Positions 61,401-64,000 of a stretch of DNA of 64,000 nucleotides are shown piece after piece. Every line of letters starts with the position of its first letter. Position 1 is the stretch's first letter. The notes below the pieces were generated by a model, which had not been told where the DNA came from, ran no database searches, and saw nothing but the letters and a program-made list of their open reading frames with translations. Source of the DNA: Polytrichum commune (lineage: Eukaryota > Streptophyta > Polytrichopsida > Polytrichales > Polytrichaceae). The translations under genes and the position numbers were made by a program. The stretch spans positions 4,468,501-4,532,500 of the forward strand of contig OX485808.1 of NCBI GenBank assembly GCA_950295325.1, written 5' to 3'.

Positions 61401-64000
61401 AGTGAGCTTGCGGCCAAGTGCTTGCGGTTTTTGTGCCGGAGCACAAATGTAATGGTCACTCAAGCTGCTTCAAGTGCAATTCCGTTTCTTGTTGCGCTGC
61501 TGCATGAGGTAATACCAGTTTCAACCTAGATCTTTTTCATTAGTTGGACATAGTGGTCAGGTTAAGCGAAATGCCTGACGAGGTCTATTCCTCTTTGGAT
61601 ATGAGGATGCACGTTATCATCTGTAATGGATGACCCTGCCATGGCTTAACCACTAAGTACAGCAATGAACACGTGTCGCCATGCCATCGGCTATAGTAGG
61701 CACCCAACACCAACCCGGGTTCTGTATTCTGTCTAGTGAATGGAGTTCAACAATTTTGTACAAATTATCAGAGGCTCAAGTATATGGGTTTTGACCTGAC
61801 TCTTTCGGTAGTGATGGGCATGATTTTACACCTCGGACTATAGGTAGTGCTTTTCAGCTTGTTTTCTTAGTTCCAGCACTTGCTTCATGGACCCACTGGT
61901 TGATATGAACACAATGGCAAACTCCAGGGCACACCAGATGCACGTGAAGCGGCTGCGGGGGCACTCGTAAACCTATCAGCAAAAAACGAAGTCAACAAAA
62001 TGTCCATAGCTGCAGCTGGAGCCATTCCATGGTTAACTCAGATGCTCGATGGGAAGTCAAAGTTCTCATCTTTCACTACACAAGAGATAGCAGCTGCTGC
62101 TTTGTGTAACATGTCTGTCAACGAACAAAACCGCATCGAGATTGGAAATGAAGGAGCCATTCCACTGCTGGTACAGGTAAAGTATGCAGGCCTTAATATG
62201 TGGTCACTCTTCTGAATTGGACACTTGTGTGAGTGGGATATGGCATAGATTGTTGGTGAGAAATGTTGGACACTAAAAGACATGTCATGATGAGATTGGA
62301 CTATGTGCTCAGAATGTAGACACCCTTCTGGATTCACTAGGTAATGCAGTTGGGAGGGCCTATGTGATCACTGAAAGGGAGAAAGAGATTTTCCACTTTG
62401 CCCTCATAAGATTTGCATCTGTTGGGACTCCAATTTTAAAAATCAAATTGTCAGCATTTTTTATTTGCAATTGCTAACTGCATGAGACAATTCCTGAGCC
62501 AATCCAACCGTCTGTGGAGTTGGAAACATACCTTACTTACCAAGCATTATCCTCTGTGGGGTAGCTTAAAAGGTCCAGAATGTCGATGAAGGTTGTCAAT
62601 CTGGGGACAGATGTTACAGTGGTTTGTCTCAGTGTATTACAACATGCCCAGATATTTTTTTTCTAAAGGAAGTCTGGAACTGAGCTTAGGAGTTTAACTC
62701 CATGTTTAAAATCTGTTGGGTTCAGGTTGTACGGGACTGCCCAACACCAGAGGCAGGGGAGTATGCTGCTCATGCTTTGGGCAGCCTTGCCTGTGACAAT
62801 CTACACAATGCCAACCTCATGATTGAGGTTGATGACACTCTCATTTACTCTATTATTCTGTTAATTTCTACCCACTCCTTTTGCATTATAACGTAGGTGA
62901 AGTGAAGATTTACTGCATCAGTGTCATTGTTCAAGGTATTGCTGAATCTGTACATCAAATGCAGGAGAACTTGTGAATTCTTTTTGTAAACTAAGGAATA
63001 TCAGTTAGACAACAAAACTGATGGCTCGGTAGGTTGGGGGCCTACTACAGGCCGCGATAGAGCTCCTCGTAGCTGTTACCTAGTTTGTAACACTCTGGAT
63101 CAAAATTTGGGTGAGTTGGGTTTAAGGTGACTTTAGGAGCTTTTGCATCGCACAAAGTGACCTGAGTTTTGTCAAGGCTGAATTTGACATGCTAAAAGAG
63201 TTGGACTGGGTTATAAAAGACCGGCTACCTTGTTCATACTATATGGATCAGTGGGCTAAGCAAGCCTCGCATTGGCTGTCTGGGATTTAGAGTGACGGCT
63301 GCCATGGGTCAAACCCTATCTTAGATCCTAAAGTTCTCTCAAAAGGGTTTCGGATTAAAAGTGGAGGTCCAAGGGGGTTTCACCCATGTTTCAAAATTAG
63401 GTTTTGACACAAGGTTCAAAATAATGAGCTCTTATTAGACAAGTACTTGAAGGCATCAAACCCGGGTGTCTACTACAACCGATGGCAAGGTGACATGTAT
63501 CCATTATTGAGCCAAGGTATGTTATTGGTTATGGGTGAAACCTCCTTGTATCCTTGTAGCTTGGCCCGACCAGTGTTACTTATTGATCATGATTCATGCC
63601 AAGACAAATTGGATGTAGTGATCAGGCCATGGCATGAACATTGATTACGGGTGATAGTGTACCTCTTTGTATCCAATGAAGAATAGACATGTCATCAAAA
63701 TCTTTGGGCTTCAACACTATGGGTAACTTTACTCCTTGTCGATCATCATTTTGATTTATTTCTATAATCATGGCAGGACATGTTGGATGTATAGATCAGT
63801 CCATGGTAGAGTCATCAACTACAGGAGCTAGTGTACCTCTTTGTATCCAAGCATGAATAGAAACATCATCAAAATCTCTCGGCCTAACCACTACAAATAA
63901 CTCATCATCATCACTTTGATAAATAAACAAGAAAACGGTAGAACCATGAGGCTCTGTCCTTTACCATGAAAGACTATAATTGTAGTTGTTCACTTTGCTC
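55490..64000 (+). CDS. U-box/ARM-repeat E3 ubiquitin ligase (PUB family), 3' end outside window
   Basis: Eleven exons are seen: 55490-55784, 56520-56695, 56934-57158, 57504-57672, 58190-58360, 59075-59317, 59803-60006, 60496-60734, 61275-61508, 61928-62176, 62726-62827. They sum to 2,307 bases (769 residues) in one frame, and more must follow beyond the edge. Plant PUB-ARM proteins transfer ubiquitin from an E2 to targets bound by the ARM repeats. Seen here: a helical N-terminal UND-like domain (residues ~45-230, [24 protein letters not shown]) and a polar linker. The U-box spans ~452-525 ([35 protein letters not shown], then [10 protein letters not shown] after the intron), and ARM repeats run from ~575 ([25 protein letters not shown]). 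The start at 55490 is the most likely ATG, but an upstream leader exon cannot be excluded. The layout resembles large PUBs such as the PUB4 group. Several introns contain tandem arrays. Confidence 0.88.
55781..56460 (+). repeat. Five tandem ~120-150-bp units in U-box intron 1, each with a donor-like site
   Basis: Units begin at about 55781, 55897, 56036, 56183 and 56327. Each has a GGAGGTAAGAAACCA-like start followed by a TTACGATCTGT-like block, GGACATTACTACTCTAAA and AAGTTCCTTAGGAT. The first unit starts in the last exon-1 bases, so the true splice donor (GAAG|GTAAAC) is part of the repeat. Confidence 0.75.
57240..57470 (+). repeat. Dispersed intronic repeat copy (U-box intron 3)
   Basis: This shares CTTATCTTAATTGAACACCT and GATTGGACTACATGCTCA with the KRI1 intron copy (23760-24100). 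Edges are not defined. Confidence 0.5.
57750..58055 (+). repeat. Hairpin repeat family copy (U-box intron 4)
   Basis: A direct-orientation member of the family at 60832-61136, with the imperfect hairpin CAAAGTCCCTCAAA / CTCTTTGAGGACTTT and the landmarks GTTGGAGCCTAATTTTGAAA and AAGGCTAGCTTGGCCCAC. Confidence 0.7.
58380..58915 (+). repeat. Three tandem ~180-bp units in U-box intron 5
   Basis: Units start at about 58380, 58561 and 58738. Each carries ATTGTGTGGCTGG-CCTGCTTGTA, GAATCATACTTGG, TTGCTTT, TTCATGTGTC-AATGTCA and TTTGATTGCTGACAT, and ends with CATCGCCTTTG. They are non-coding. The first begins about 20 bases after the exon-5 donor. Confidence 0.8.
60832..61136 (+). repeat. Hairpin repeat family, best copy (U-box intron 8)
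   Basis: It begins with a perfect 17-bp inverted repeat: AAAAGTCCCTCAAAGAG at 60834-60850 and its exact complement at 60874-60890, with a 23-base loop. GTTGGAGCCTGAGTTTTGAA and AAGGCTAGCTTGGCCCACCG follow. Other copies are at 57750-58055, 63190-63440 (inverted) and 6645-6940 (inverted). Confidence 0.8.
62200..62560 (+). repeat. Dispersed intronic repeat copy (U-box intron 10)
   Basis: This carries GATTGGACTATGTGCTCAGA, GGGAGGGCCTATGTGATCAC and GAGACAATTCCTGAGCCAAT. The second and third blocks recur near 59400-59560, and the third near 26480-26510. It appears to be the most complete copy. Confidence 0.5.
63190..63440 (-). repeat. Hairpin repeat family, inverted copy near the right edge
   Basis: On the minus strand this follows the family at 60832-61136, with TTTGAAACATGGGTGAAACC and GATCTAAGATAGGGTTTGAC. 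The hairpin end is poorly preserved. It lies in the intron after U-box exon 11. Confidence 0.55.
63580..63905 (+). repeat. Two tandem ~174-bp units in the last visible U-box intron
   Basis: GTGTACCTCTTTGTATCCAA occurs at 63657 and 63831, followed in both by ATGAATAGA or AAGAATAGA, then CATCAAAATCT-T-GGC. GGATGTA-GATCAG-CCATG precedes both. Confidence 0.7.

Noticed and set aside
63447-63644. Open frame near the right edge as the next U-box exon
   Set aside because: It shows no ARM-repeat sequence, no fitting acceptor or donor, and lies beside intronic repeats. The next exon is expected beyond 64000.

Overview
This is nuclear DNA from a land plant, probably not a flowering plant. The evidence is a plant-type MSH6 with a Tudor domain, a plant carboxylesterase (CXE), a plant U-box/ARM ubiquitin ligase, GT-AG introns throughout, AT-rich gene deserts and several families of plant MITEs. 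The protein sequences look divergent from angiosperm ones, and a bryophyte or other seedless plant is my best guess. The species cannot be named from sequence alone.

Layout. 1-12.5 kb is an AT-rich desert made of old repeats: a 2-kb repeat carrying a tRNA-Ser relic (3.2-5.1 kb) and a 1.3-kb duplicated block (5.2-6.5 and 8.5-9.8 kb). 12.9-14.2 kb holds a four-exon minus-strand gene of unknown function that encodes a repetitive coiled coil. 14.2-21.2 kb is repeat-rich again, with a hAT-type MITE, a MULE-type MITE, a second tRNA-Ser relic and the second copy of the 2-kb repeat. A live tRNA-Ser(UGA) gene at 21.26 kb lies just upstream of KRI1 (21.5-25.6 kb, + strand), a ribosome-biogenesis factor. 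MSH6, the mismatch-repair ATPase (29.1-37.9 kb, - strand), was resolved into 20 in-frame exons. 39-49.7 kb is a second repeat island holding foldback, Tourist-like, pogo-like, long-TIR, hAT-related and Stowaway elements and a dead Pif1/Helitron-type helicase fragment. A three-exon CXE esterase (49.8-53.0 kb, + strand) follows, with a small broken copy of its own 3' end downstream. 55.5 kb to the right edge holds a U-box/ARM E3 ligase (+ strand), cut off by the window after its eleventh exon.

The genes are unrelated housekeeping and regulatory genes, not a cluster or operon-like system. I see no evidence of a new multi-gene system. The most unusual signal is structural. Long introns in KRI1 and the U-box gene appear to have grown by tandem duplication of segments that include the 5' splice site, leaving rows of decoy donors. 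Two more three-copy tandem arrays lie in and just before the U-box gene. A second signal is a set of same-orientation tRNA-Ser(UGA) relics, two of them inside a dispersed repeat, next to the live tRNA gene.

Exon models were built by reading splice sites and frame by eye. Each completed model gives a length divisible by three and joins family-typical protein sequence.
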